A stretch of 64,000 nucleotides of DNA from NCBI GenBank assembly GCA_015680685.1, contig MNCI01016318.1:208800-272799 (forward strand), in the 5' to 3' direction. Shown one piece after another: positions 12,535-22,877 of the stretch. This DNA comes from Gnetum montanum. Its lineage: Eukaryota; Streptophyta; Gnetopsida; Gnetales; Gnetaceae. The notes below the pieces were generated by a model that was not told the origin of the DNA, did no database searches, and saw only the letters and a list, made by a program, of their open reading frames with translations. Each line of letters starts with the position of its first letter. Position 1 is the first letter of the stretch. The translations under genes and the position numbers were made by a program.

Positions 12535-13958
12535 TAAATAGAATTAGGAAATGTTTTTCTTTTTCTTTGGTTTTACAATTTTTTGTTTTCTAATTTCTTG
12601 TTTTCCAATTTGTTGTTTTATCTTTTTGTGGGTAATCTCATCTATGAATAAAATACTCATGTAACCAGTTGGCTGAGGCATTATTCTATGTTATCGAGTC
12701 ACAAGTGACTAATTATTTGGACAGTGAGCCCACAACAGCTACCCATCCATTCTATTAATAAGAGGTTCTTGCTTTGGGTATGATGATATTCTTATTATTA
12801 TCAAAACTTAAAGTAACTTTGTACTCATTACGCCGATAGTGAAGAGGGATGGAGTAAGAGGGAATGGCAAGGGTGTGACATTAAGGGGACTTGTGGATTC
12901 TCTTTAGCAACATTTGTATGTGCTATCATGTAGCTTGGTTATACTAAGATCCTTATAGATCTAACGAACAATGGGAGTAAGAGTTATAATAAAGGCACTC
13001 AATAATGGAACTCAATGTTTTTTTGGGGGGTCCCACTAGAAAGACATGCACCCATGCCTGAAGGTGGGCAGCTTCTTTGGATCACCTTTGGGAAAGACCA
13101 AGTGCAAAAGCAGCCAGAAGAAGAAAAAGAAAAGAAGAAGAATGCAAAAAAGAAGAGAAAGAAGTGAAGTAGAAAAGAAAAACACAAGAAAAACATGCCA
13201 AACACAAATTCAAATCACTCCTCTCTTGCGCAAAATGCCAAGTGATCGTACACCTTGCTGTCATGATGCTCTTATGGTTGTCTATCATTGGGATGAAATA
13301 ATGCGATGTCACTGATCAAAGATATGTACTTGATTTTGATCTTGGATCAAAAGGCTAATGGTACTTTAATCATGCACAACACATAGGATCCATTGTGCTA
13401 GGGTAAGTTACCTCAAGTCTTGATCTCTACAATCCCTTCTATAATTCGTTTGATCTCATGATCCAGGTACTTCTAACTTGTGTCTTGCATGGCATAGAAT
13501 TTGTACCATATAACGATGGTACTTGACATGTGTGTGTTTTGTTGCATAGGTGCAAGTTGCATTTAACCCTTCTAGTAGTGCCTACGAAAATTTTAAGATG
13601 TGGTTATGCAAGGGCATTATAGGTTTGAACCTGCTTTGGGGAGGACCCACTTGCATGACTTTTGTAATTTGTACTTGTTGCACACCACTACATCATTTTA
13701 TACCCTCCGAGTACTCCATTGTCAAATCTATTCTTTCCTTTGTCATCATTTTAATCAAACATTCCTTAGAACCATTACATGTCCTTTTTCCTCATCCTTT
13801 TCAAAAAACTTCATTGTATGACTCCACTTCATTACACTTTCGATACCTCAATTCCTACTTGCCATTACCCTAGAACTCTTGAATCTACCTCAAATCCTTT
13901 AATTTTGGCCCTAAAAATTTGAACAATCATCAATTCTACTAACTACCCTATCTTGGTT
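12535..13958 (+). other. A2 non-coding region with three conserved blocks
   Basis: There is no supportable ORF here. Three blocks recur in other elements. Block 1 (13030-13070) contains CCCACTAGAAAGACATG and CCATGCCTGAAGGTGG. Block 2 (13260-13318) contains GATGCTCTTATGGTTG and GCGATGTCACTGATCA. Block 3 (13556-13700) contains TTTAACCCTTCTAGT and GGGCATTATAGGT followed by CTTTGGGGAGGACCCAC. Block 1 occurs once in A3 (27390-27430), once in A5 (36828-36860) and three times in A4 (46079, 46160, 46258). Blocks 2 and 3 also occur in A3 and A4, and block 3 in A5. Reading frames differ between copies, so selection was probably on RNA or DNA. Confidence 0.7.
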
Positions 13959-13965
13959 GGGATGC

Positions 13966-14040
13966 AATATTGGGTACCTGATATCGGGTCCAATACGATA
14001 TCGGGTACATGCTATCACGTCCATAAAAAGTATATATAGG
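13966..14040 (+). promoter_or_regulatory. Internal promoter-like region upstream of A2 ORF3
   Basis: Four phased units (ATATTGGGTACCTG, ATATCGGGTCCAATACG, ATATCGGGTACATG, CTATCACGTCC) lead into AAAAGTATATATAGGGG, a strong TATA box at 14030-14039. The same unit type and spacing occurs in U3 of the A2 LTRs, directly before their TATA box. It lies about 500 bp upstream of the ORF3 start codon. Promoter activity is inferred, not shown. Confidence 0.55.
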
Positions 14041-14213
14041 GGACCCTTGTGTACTACACACATCATTTTCATAGTTGACATGAGGGGGAGTTCAAATTTT
14101 ATTTCACAATTTTCAGAGCTTTGCAAGTCTAAATTCAACTTCCAATATTTTGCTCTTTGACACTCCAATTTCTATTCTGATTAAACCTAATTAAACCTGG
14201 AGTGTTCAATTTA

Positions 14214-14230
14214 GTCGTGGGGGAGGGGTA
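14214..14230 (+). promoter_or_regulatory. Internal polypurine-tract-like motif in A2
   Basis: GTCGTGGGGGAGGGGTA is nearly the same as the intact 3' polypurine tract of this family (GTCGTGGGGGTA next to the 3' LTR in A3). It could act as a second, central plus-strand primer, as in some retroviruses. The matching place in A4 reads TAGTAGGGGAGAG on the minus strand near 44995. Confidence 0.45.
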
Positions 14231-14289
14231 CTGTAGAACTTGCGCATAATTTTTTTGAAATTTGCTTTCACCTGAAGGATATCATAGGG

Positions 14290-14536
14290 GTAAGTAATAT
14301 CAGAAATTCATGCCAAACTAATTTTCTCCCTTCACCCAAGTCATCTAAGTTATATGTATCACCTAAATAGATCAGGTTTGACATTAAACTTTTAGAGAAA
14401 CTTCCTTGAAAAATTTCTAACTCTAGAATCATACTAAGCAAAGAATTAAACATTTATTAAAGGCAATGAGTAAGGTATAAGATAATTGAATTTCTTTAAA
14501 TAACCTTACTAACAATTGATCATTGTGTGATTACAG
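14290..14536 (+). other. Predicted leader intron before A2 ORF3
   Basis: The donor is ATAGGG|GTAAGTA at 14290. The branch site is a perfect TACTAAC at 14507-14513. The acceptor is GATTACAG at 14536, immediately before the ORF3 ATG. The branch adenine is 24 nt from the acceptor, a normal distance. A3 keeps the same branch site and acceptor (26585-26591 and 26562-26563, minus strand), and A4 keeps the donor (44930) and acceptor (34680). Confidence 0.6.
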
Positions 14537-17379
14537 ATGGCCCTTAAAAGAGGATAGTAGGGAGAACCTTCTCAAGGTGCAACTAAATGCTCGAGAGGAG
14601 ACAAAGGCCAAAAACCTCATGCAGAACATGTAAAGTAGGAGGCACAATCATTCAGCATCTATTAGGAAACTCTATCATTGCACAATATGGCCAAGTAGAA
14701 GGTGGACAAGTCAGGGCACCAGAACAAGGACAACACCTCACGTTATTCCTAGAATGTGTTCAAGTGATTCGAGAAAAGCTCACATCCTCTACCATGATTG
14801 TGGAACTTAATTTTGGGCCTTTTACTGAATTCACCTTTGAACTAGTCAAGAATCTACTTAAGGGATCTCCACTATAGCCCATCCTCTCAGAGAGTGGAGA
14901 GTGGTATCTAGGTGAAACATATTAGTTTTGGCACAATAAAGAAGAGGGCACCATCATTGATATTGATAGAATTTCAGTAGATTTCTCCATAAAGGCCATT
15001 GCAAAGTTTTGAATCTTCAAAATAGAGGATCCAAAGTTACTCATTTGTCCACTCACTCTAATGCAGATGTAAGGAAAGTATGGTTAAAAAGGGCATATGG
15101 CAAAGAAGGGAAGACATATGGAGAATTAACTCTTGAAGAGAGGATTTACTTTAAAATTGACACCTATCATATCTTCCCAACAAAGGGTTTAAATAGAATT
15201 TCTACTTATGCAGCAAGAGGAAGTGCAATTTTGATAGACAAGGTTGATGCCAATTTGCTTTATCTATATTTAACAGAAATATTAAGGCAGTTTGAAGAAG
15301 CTATGTTGGCATGTTAGAATTCTAGGGTATACTAATGACATCCATAGAAAAGCTTAGAATGCTTCATATGCTGAATTACTCAAGCCACCAACACCAAGAA
15401 AAGATGTTGGTGAGACATTGGAGCCTAAACAAGAACAAAAGGTTAGGTCCACTACACCTCAAACGACAGGGCCTAGCCAACTTCTAGACACAAGGCCTAG
15501 CCAACAATAAGAAGCAAGGCCTACCACACAGCCCATAGGCCTGCAAGACCAACAACCACCACCACCGTCGCAAGATTACCAACCATCAATGGGCCATCTT
15601 AGGACCATCGCTGAGATGGTCAGTTGAGGGAGCAAAGATAAGGTCAATCTCTTCAAGATGATTGATGATGCTATATGGCCAACCATATCAATTAATCCTG
15701 CAAGGGGTAAAGTCTCAATTCAATTAGGAGAAGGGAAATCACATTGGTCATAATAGATCTCTAGAAATGCTGCATCATTTCCAGTGTAATTTAAAATTGG
15801 TGAAGGTACCACAGTGATGGTTATGCAATACTAGGATGCAGCTGGAGTAGTAGATGTGGTCACAAATCACATCAAAGAATCTTTTAATGTTCCTGTTGTG
15901 CCAATAGCAGATCTAATTGGAGCAAGAGATACTCAATTCCTAACTAGTCCCTCGATGACTCTCGTTCTACATGAGGATGTTCTTGATTGTTTACTGTAGA
16001 CAGGGCAAGTAATGAATTCTTTATTTGACATTCCCAATATTGTCACTATAGTATAGTTAAACTTCATCACCACTAAAGGGAAGTTGATCATGGTTAAGGT
16101 TAGGAACGAACATGCAGAAGATAAGTTGCAGAGAATCCAAGAAAAGTTTGTTATCTTACAAGCTGAATGATAGGATCTGTCCTAATTTGTTGCAGCTGAT
16201 TAGTTAGAATCCTTTAGAACAGAGCAACTAAAAGAATTGTTAATGGAGAATAAAAGGATGGCAATGGAAAAAGAGAAGACCAATTGGAATGCATCGGTAG
16301 TAGAAGCAAAAGCATATGCCCATGCCAGAGCCCTCAATGCCTTACAAGAGGAGAATAAACAACTTGTTGTTGAGAACTTCCAGTTGACTACTGTTAAAAA
16401 ATAGAAAAATGATTTGAAGTAAAGCCTTTAGCAAATGAGAGAATAATTAATAAGAGTTAAAAAATATATAAGTTGCTTAGCTAGAGAAAATAGAACCCTC
16501 TCAATGGAGGAGGTATGTGCCATCTGACAGAAGATAGCTATTGAAATAAGCGTGTGGCAAAATGAGGCTAAGAAGCATGAAATATTAAAGGAGCACTTCC
16601 ATGACCAGGTGGGCATGTACAAGGAAATCATTGAGAAAGAACTCTAAATGGCCAAGGCACATATCAACTCCCTCAATGGTCAAAACAATGATTGGCAGGC
16701 CATTCTGGATACTTATGCCCTTGCCCATTAGGTGGACTTAAAAATCAAGGATTTGTAGATTCAAGATCTCAAAGAATACATGGATTTGGAAAATCTACGA
16801 TATGCCAACTTAGCCATGTTGATAGCAAGATGCCTAAGGAATGAGCTCAAGAAGTAGGCAGTGGCCACTTTCGCAAGATATAAAGTTTATTTTGTCGAAC
16901 ATAAGACAACATTGCAGAGATTAGAGGTTGCAAACTCTAAATTAGAGGTGGTAAAGGTAAGCTACCAAAGTCAAAAAGATGTAGTAGCAAATTTGAATCA
17001 ACGGCTTATAGATTACCAAGAACTCAAAGACAAAGCTAGAGCCTATGAAGGGGAACAATGACTATTTGCGGCATGGTATGTCAAGGCCAATCAAATGTTC
17101 CCATAGCTACCATGTCCATGGGAAGTGCTGGCTTCATCAAACATTGGAACATCAACATGGACGACTCATGATCCTTGAACAGAAGAGGAAAAACTTTAGG
17201 TGCTTCTTCAAAGGCATTAATTTTAGAAGCCTGAAGCACAGGATAAAGGAAAGGTGCCCATGGAGGAGCCACCACCACCGGGAACCACATGTGTTCCACA
17301 AGTTTTGTATTTTGTGTTGATGTCCAAATTTTATTTTTTTCCACACTGCAGCATGAAACAATCTATGGTCAATCAATAA
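14537..17379 (+). pseudogene. A2 ORF3 (env-position protein), full span, decayed
   Basis: The ATG at 14537 follows a splice acceptor and matches the A3 start (MAPKRGQQ...; here CAACAAG has become TAGTAG). A basic N-terminus with a CRTC motif is followed by a globular part holding GEWYLGE, a FSIKAI segment (beside LNLQ) and LTLEERIYFKI (to about 15317). A long Glu/Lys/Gln coiled coil follows to about 17060, then a Pro-rich end (MEEPPPPGTT). The stop used in A1 (TGA) is lost here (TGT), and the frame runs to TAA at 17377. At least two frameshifts and many TAG stops are present. About 900 codons is the ancestral size. The function is not known. The architecture suggests a structural or nuclear DNA-associated protein more than an envelope protein. 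Confidence 0.7.
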
Positions 17380-17468
17380 TCCCATACCTATCCACTGTTT
17401 GTAATCGAATGAACTTGTTCTTCATTTTGTTTGACTTAAGGATGAGTTTTTATTTAGTTGTAATAGTA

Positions 17469-18338
17469 TGATAAGTCATGGTCTACTAGGCCCCGATATT
17501 AGGTATGTGATATCGGGTACGCGATATCATAGGCTTGGAAACAATGTCAGATATTCGATATCGTTGTTCTCATGTTATCCTATAAATATAGCATTGAGGC
17601 ATAGGGTATAAAATTTGTTTTTAGGAAATTCTTTAGTAATTTTTTAGTTTTCAATTCTTATAGTTAATTTTAGTGCTCTTTCCAAGTGCATGCCAGCAGT
17701 GTGATGCTTGTAATTGTACCACACCTTTGTTCAAGTGTAATGTAGTTCGACATGCACACGATTAGCAATAAAGATCGAGATTACTCTATCATTACAACAT
17801 TCACTTAACTTTTAATTATTTTAATTATTGATTATTTATTTCTATTTTCTTAGTTAATATTTATTTTATCATCATTTACTATTCTTGTTGTTAACGCGGA
17901 ATGAGTACACCTTAATTATGAACATTTAAGTGTAACTATGTGGTAACCCAATAGTGTATCAAGTAGTGCTTTGAGTGATGTGCACTTGGTAATCCCAGAA
18001 GTAGTACACGAAGTCCAAGATGCATATAGATAATTAGGGATGGATGCTCATTTCGCTTAGGCTAGCTTAAATCTTATTTCCTATTGCCCATTAACTTAAT
18101 TAAGTTATCTCTTATTGTCCTTAGGAGTAACATAGTAGTAGGGATCACATCATACATCTCAATCTGGACTAAACCATACGTGACAAAGCAAATACTAGTC
18201 CAAGTCGGAAGACAATGAACTATGATCAACATATAATTATCTAAGTGCCACAACTAGTCCATCCACAAAGTTCAACCAGATCGCACGTACATGCCCGTAT
18301 TCGTATGGTTAAGCGTAGGGGTACCTCATCGCTCATCA
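17469..18338 (+). repeat. 3' LTR of A2
   Basis: It starts TGATAAGTCATGG and ends TCGCTCATCA. The phased array lies at 17490-17565 (units of 14, 14, 20 and 14 bp), then CCTATAAATATAGC near 17580. The polypurine tract just before it (AGTTGTAATAGTA) has decayed by G-to-A changes. Confidence 0.88.
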
Positions 18339-18900
18339 AATGATAATAAAGACAAGCTTTTCTAATAAACCTTGTAGCACTTGGAATAGATTAATTTTTA
18401 AGTTATGCATTTAATATTCAAGTAATTTACTTTAATGCTTTTGAGCAATTAAGTAATTAATTAATATAGATTAAATAGGAAACATAAGTATGACCACTTC
18501 AAGCATACATGTAACACTTGTAATCTTAGTAACGCTTAATGTTTGATAACCCAGTAGCACTATACATGTTTAGGATGTGTATGACAAGTGGAAATGAATG
18601 CTTATGTTAGGATTAGTTAAGTGATAGCTAGTTGTTAGACTAGTTGAACATTAAACTACTTTATTTTTAGGTGACTTAGAACATAAAAGAGAAAATGATA
18701 AAAATCATATCCCTCAATTACATTTAATCATTTTCTTAAACTTCATAGGTGGAACTAGGGAGACAATGATTGCAACAGTTAGTTTCACTTCCTAGAACCT
18801 AGTGTACTTAGAGAACTAAAGTCTGTAGAATTTGACTGCATCGCTGAGTGAATGCCAATGATTCGTATGGCTAGGTGTAGGGTGTACTTGCTGCTCATTA

Positions 18901-19340
18901 ATAAGTATCTTCATAATTGTCTAGTTGATACTAGAGCTACATCCACTATCATGCCATTATCTATATGCAAAACACCTGGTATGATTCTAGAAAAATCAAA
19001 TAAAAAGATTATTCAGGTGGACAAAAGTCAAGTAAAGATTATGAGTCAGTTACCCAGTGTTCTATTAAATATCGCTTCTAAACCTTGTATCAAAAGTAGA
19101 GGAACTTTTCAAGTAGCAAATATACCAGATTCACATAGTCTTTTGTTGAGTAGAAGTTGGAGTAAGAATTTCTTAGGATACATATCAAAAGTTTATTCAC
19201 ATATGTGGCTACCTTGGAAAGGAGAACCAAATCAAATATACATTTATAGTGATCCTTTGATGAGTGAAAACATTACTTCAAATGGAAAGAACAAAGTTAT
19301 TAAAACAAGAGCTTTTGAAACCAAAATCTACACACTTTAG
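18901..19340 (+). pseudogene. T1 aspartic protease, continued
   Basis: The frame resumes after the target duplication with KYLHNCLVDTRATSTIMP. The catalytic triad Asp-Thr-Gly reads Asp-Thr-Arg, a G-to-A change that would kill the enzyme. The following residues (GTFQVANI, then LLLSRSW, NFLGYIS) are those expected after a Ty3/gypsy protease core. The frame stays open to the stop at 19338-19340 because the decay happens to spare it. Confidence 0.8.
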
Positions 19341-19359
19341 GAATATGATAACTTAGAAA

Positions 19360-19720
19360 AAGAAGAATTTCAAGATGAGAGCAAATGGAAACTATACCTT
19401 GATGGTTTTTGTAACTCAAAAGGTGCAGGAGTTGGAATAGCTTTAGTAAAGGATGATTCTCCAAAAATACTCAAGGAAATTCATTTATCTTTTCCTTGTA
19501 TGAATAACAAGGCCAAATATGAAGCTTTATATATTAAAATTAAATAGCACTAAAAAAGGGGATCAAGAAAATCATCGTAAAAGAAGACTCAAGATTAGTT
19601 TGTGAATAAGTAAAAGGTAATTGTGTGGTAAAAAGCTATTCTTGATACATTATAAATAGTTTGTTTGCGAAATGTTGGATCAATTTCATCACTAAAAAAT
19701 ATAACATATAGATAAGAAAG
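19360..19720 (+). pseudogene. T1 second RNase H (archaeal-type-like) between protease and reverse transcriptase
   Basis: Reading from 19375 gives WKLYLDGFCNSKGAGVGI (the Asp-Gly start of RNase H), then NNKAKYEALYIKI (the Glu position), and after a frameshift KEDSRLVCE with stop for Gln (the Asp-Ser motif). This pattern (W.LY.DG..N..GAG.GI, NN.A.YEA, D.RLV..Q) is that of the additional RNase H found in Tat-type elements. The normal RNase H also remains, near 21240-21560. It is decayed by a frameshift near 19550 and several stops. Confidence 0.6.
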
Positions 19721-20129
19721 ACAACTATATAGTAGATGATTTAGCAAAATCAGGTTCATCATTAAATGTGAAAAAGATAGAAAGTTACGAGGGTGTAAAG
19801 ATCAAGAACGAACATCAACCATCAATACCAGATAACATAAAGTATTTACAAGTTTTTGAAGATGATGATCAATTGCTTAGATTCTTAATGAATAAGTAAG
19901 AATTTGAAAGTCAAATTATACTTAAGACATTGTCAAGGTTTGAGACAAATTCCATTCCCAAAAAGGTGATTGATTACGAACATGCGTTTAACAAAAATTT
20001 GCTTCCTGTAAAAGATATATAGAATCTAGATGATCAAGCTTTTGAAGTAGTAAATTTCAGATTTATTAAGATACCAAATGTGTTAAAGGTCATAAAGGAA
20101 AAAGATTTAGTTTTCATGTAAAATTTATT

Positions 20130-20995
20130 ATTACTCCTAAAAAATAATTTGGAAAATGTTGCTTAGTCTTATGATGATCTTAAAATTTTTTGACAAAAGA
20201 TGATGACACAAAATTCCTTTGATAGACAATTGTAAGATAGTTAAAACAAAAGCAAAGGAAATTTAATCCATCATTTAAGCTAGTTATGGAAGTTGAGATC
20301 AAGAAGTTATTACAATCTCGAATTATATATGTAGTTTGATATTTGACATGGCTTGCTACCCTTGTTTCAGTAAAAAAGAAGAATGGTGATATTAGGCTTT
20401 GTGTAGATTTTAAAAATTTTAATGAAGCTTCAAAAAAAGATAAATACCTACTTCCTAGAATTGATGAAATGTTAGTCAAAGCATTAGGATGTGAAGTATA
20501 TTCTTTCTTAGATGGATTTTCAGGATATAATCAAATCATGGTAGATAAGGATAATAGATATAAAACAACATTTATCACAAAGTGAGGAACTTTTGCTTAC
20601 TAAAGAATGTGTTTATTAGATGGATTTTTAGGATATAATCAAATCATGGTAGATAAGGATCACAGATATAAAACAAAATTTATCACAAAGTGAGGAACTT
20701 TTGCTTACCAAAGAATGCCATTTGGATTGTCAAATGTTGAAGCTACTTTTCAAAGTACAATGGATTTAGCCTTGAAAGGTGTAATACGTGAGTCCATTGT
20801 GGTTTATTTGGATGATATCACCATCTTTTCAAAAAGGAAGGAAGATCACATTGGCCATCTTCAACAAGTTTTTGACAAATGTCATGAGTATGGTATTTCA
20901 TTAAATTCTAAGAAATGTATATTTGGGGTTAAATCAAGAAGTTTACTAGGCCATGTAATCTGTCAAGAAGGAATTGCTATAGATAATTCCTAAAT
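20130..20995 (+). pseudogene. T1 reverse transcriptase
   Basis: The finger region reads WLATLVSVKKKNGDIRLCVD (20349-20408), followed by the palm segment FLDGFSGYNQI. The catalytic loop VVYLDDITIF lies at 20799-20828, so the YxDD core is intact. GTFAY.RMPFGLSN precedes it. A W-to-TGA stop (20582) lies in the middle, and a 108-bp tandem duplication interrupts the palm. The upstream part (20130-20340) is frameshifted. Confidence 0.85.
20511..20717 (+). repeat. 108-bp tandem duplication inside T1 reverse transcriptase
   Basis: Bases 20511-20612 repeat at 20619-20717 with few differences (GATGGATTTTCAGG versus GATGGATTTTTAGG). The offset of 108 bp is a whole number of codons. Both copies carry the same in-frame TGA (CACAAAGTGAGGAAC), so the duplication probably came after the element had already died. 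Confidence 0.85.
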
Positions 20996-20999
20996 TCAA

Positions 21000-21630
21000 G
21001 CGGTATAGAATATTGAACATATAACAAGTAAAAAAGTCTCTTAGATATTTCTTTGGAAAGATAAATTTTGTTAAGAAAGTTATCCCTAGATTCACTAAAA
21101 TTACTAAACCTTTGATGCATATGCTAAAGAAAGATGTTCTAGTAGAGAAAATGCCAAAATTAGAGAGAGCTTTAGTAGAAATTAAGAAAGCTATTCAAGA
21201 AGTTCCATACTTGGTAAAACCAAAATTAAAAAAATATTTTTGATTATATGCTTTTGCTTCAAATGATTCAGTTGTTGTCATTCTAACTCAGAGAAATAAG
21301 GATCTAGATGAACTGATCAGATTTTTTGGATATAAGTTGAAAGGTTCAGAGCTAAATTTATTTAGACTTAGAGAAATAAGCATTCATAGTTATTAGAACA
21401 CTTCTACATTTCAAATATTACTCAGAAATCTTGTTAATTCATATTATGCTAATAGAGCCTATAGTCAAACAATTCTTAGCCCAAAATGAAATTGGATTAA
21501 AGAAAGGAAAGTGGCTCATAAAGCTTCAAAGTTTTAAATTTTCATTGAAAATATGCAAAATTGTTAAAATAATGGGATTAGCCAAGTTAATGTCTAGAAA
21601 AGATGAAGTATGTGTGATAAAAAGTCATGA
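21000..21630 (+). pseudogene. T1 RNase H following reverse transcriptase
   Basis: This is the usual Ty3/gypsy RNase H and tether region, strongly decayed. Recognisable parts are ALVEIKKAIQEVPYL (21172-21216), LYAFASNDSVVVILTQ (21244-21291, the Asp-Ser position), and after frameshifts the end of the domain up to AKLMSRKDEV near 21580-21610. Confidence 0.6.
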
Positions 21631-21639
21631 GGGAAATTG

Positions 21640-22868
21640 GTATGATGAGTTTCTAGAATTTCTTGATACACAAAAGGTTCTGAATAACCTAACTACCAGT
21701 CAAAAGAGAGCTTTCTTCAAAAGAGTAAATAAATTTGTGGTTAAAAATGGAATCTCATACATAAAGAATTTTAGAGGAGTTTTGTTGCAATGTATTCATA
21801 ATGATCAAATTAATCCTATCTTAGAATAATTCCATGATCATTCTAATTTGTTCTATGAATCTCCCAAGTCCACTATGCAACATATACTTTGAAATGGTTT
21901 TTATTGGCCTAGTATGTATTGAGATATTAGTCTAAAAATTTAAAGATGCTATAAATGTCAAGTTCATGAACCAAAAATAAAAAAGGCTAGAGCTCCTTTA
22001 GAATCGGTGATTACCGATAGACCATTTTAGCAATGGGGCTTAGATTTTATTGGTACAATTACTCCTTCAAGAGCAAGACATAAGTTTATTCTCACAACTA
22101 CCAATTACTTTACCAAATGGTCTGAAGCAAAGGCTCTAAGGAAAATTTTAGCATCAAACATGGTTAACTTCTTGGAAGATTAGATTTTAAGTGATTTTGG
22201 TCTACCAAAAGTATTGGTATTCGAAAATGGACTAGCTTTTCAATTTGAAGAATTTATAACATGGGCATTATAAAAATCCATCTTTCTATTTTCCTCGAAT
22301 TATTATCCTCAAGGAAATGGCTTAGCTGAATCTACAAATAAGAAGCTTATTTGCTATATTAAGAAGTCAATGGATGGAAATCCAGAAAATTGGATTGATT
22401 ACTTGCAAGCTACATTATGGACCAATCGTATCAAATTTAAGGATGTTATTGAAATGTCAGATTATAACTTAGTCTATGGTTTACCTGCTAGAATTACGAA
22501 CAAGATTATAAGTTTGGCCTCAGATTTTCTACAAAAGTATAGTAAGAAAATTGATAAAGATAGAAGTTTCATGACTTTACTCATGAAAATAGAATCTAAA
22601 ATGGATTGAGCAAAAGATAATTTATTGAAGAATGCTTCTAAAATTAAAAGGTGGTTGGATAGAAAGGCTTTGAAAAGGACTTTCAAAATAGGTGATCTTG
22701 TATTATAATGGAATATGAAGAAGCCGAATAAACTTTCGACAGTGTGGACTGCTCCATTTCAAATCAAGGGACAGTTATTAGAATATACTTACTAGTTATC
22801 AACAATAGATGGAATAGAATTGCAGTTTTCGTATAATGTTTTACACATAAAACATTATTTTGGATAAC
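21640..22868 (+). pseudogene. T1 integrase
   Basis: The zinc-binding (H2C2-type) region lies near 21830-21970, ending CYKCQVHEP. The core begins WGLDFIGTITP (first Asp, 22035). The second acidic site is VFENG at 22217-22231, where Ser-Asp-Asn-Gly is expected, so Asp has become Glu. The third is NGLAEST near 22315, with the catalytic Glu present. The C-terminal part runs through LLKNASKIKRWLDRKA and FKIGDLVL to about 22868. Several TAG and TGA stops interrupt it. No chromodomain is evident. Confidence 0.82.
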
Positions 22869-22877
22869 TACCCTAAC

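Larger units (their letters stand above)
9088..18338 (+). mobile_element. A2: Athila-like element with gag and ORF3 but no pol
   Basis: LTRs are at 9088-9942 and 17469-18338, with a primer-binding site at 9944. The flanks gatgg (9083-9087) and aatga (18339-18343) fit a 5-bp target duplication with two later G-to-A changes, and the flanking S1 sequence joins across it. The internal order is gag (10077-12534), about 2 kb of non-coding sequence with conserved blocks, an internal promoter-like region, a short intron, and ORF3. No protease, reverse transcriptase or integrase motif is present in any frame. A3 has the same layout, so loss of pol is a property of the family and not of this copy alone. 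Confidence 0.88.
4454..18900 (+). mobile_element. S1: solo LTR inside the T1 protease, itself holding A1 and A2
   Basis: S1 begins TGATGAGTTAG at 4454 and ends GCTCATTA at 18900, flanked by a perfect target duplication ATAAG. Its own sequence is only 4454-4603, 8898-9087 and 18344-18900, about 897 bp in total. This equals the LTR of A6 (61759-62655), and the segments 8898-9087 and 18344-18900 resemble that LTR (for example GATCTTTATT and AATAAAGACAAGCTTT). No internal region is present, so it is a solo LTR left by LTR-LTR recombination. A TATA-like CTTATAAATG lies near 8910. The U3 part has imperfect repeats of about 30 bp (4479-4560) built on GATGAGATCTTGT and GTGATCC. Confidence 0.85.

Noticed and set aside
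12999-13315. Overlapping frames on both strands with Lys or Phe runs
   Set aside because: They arise from an AGA/AAG-rich patch in the non-coding region of A2 and are not kept in A3 or A4.
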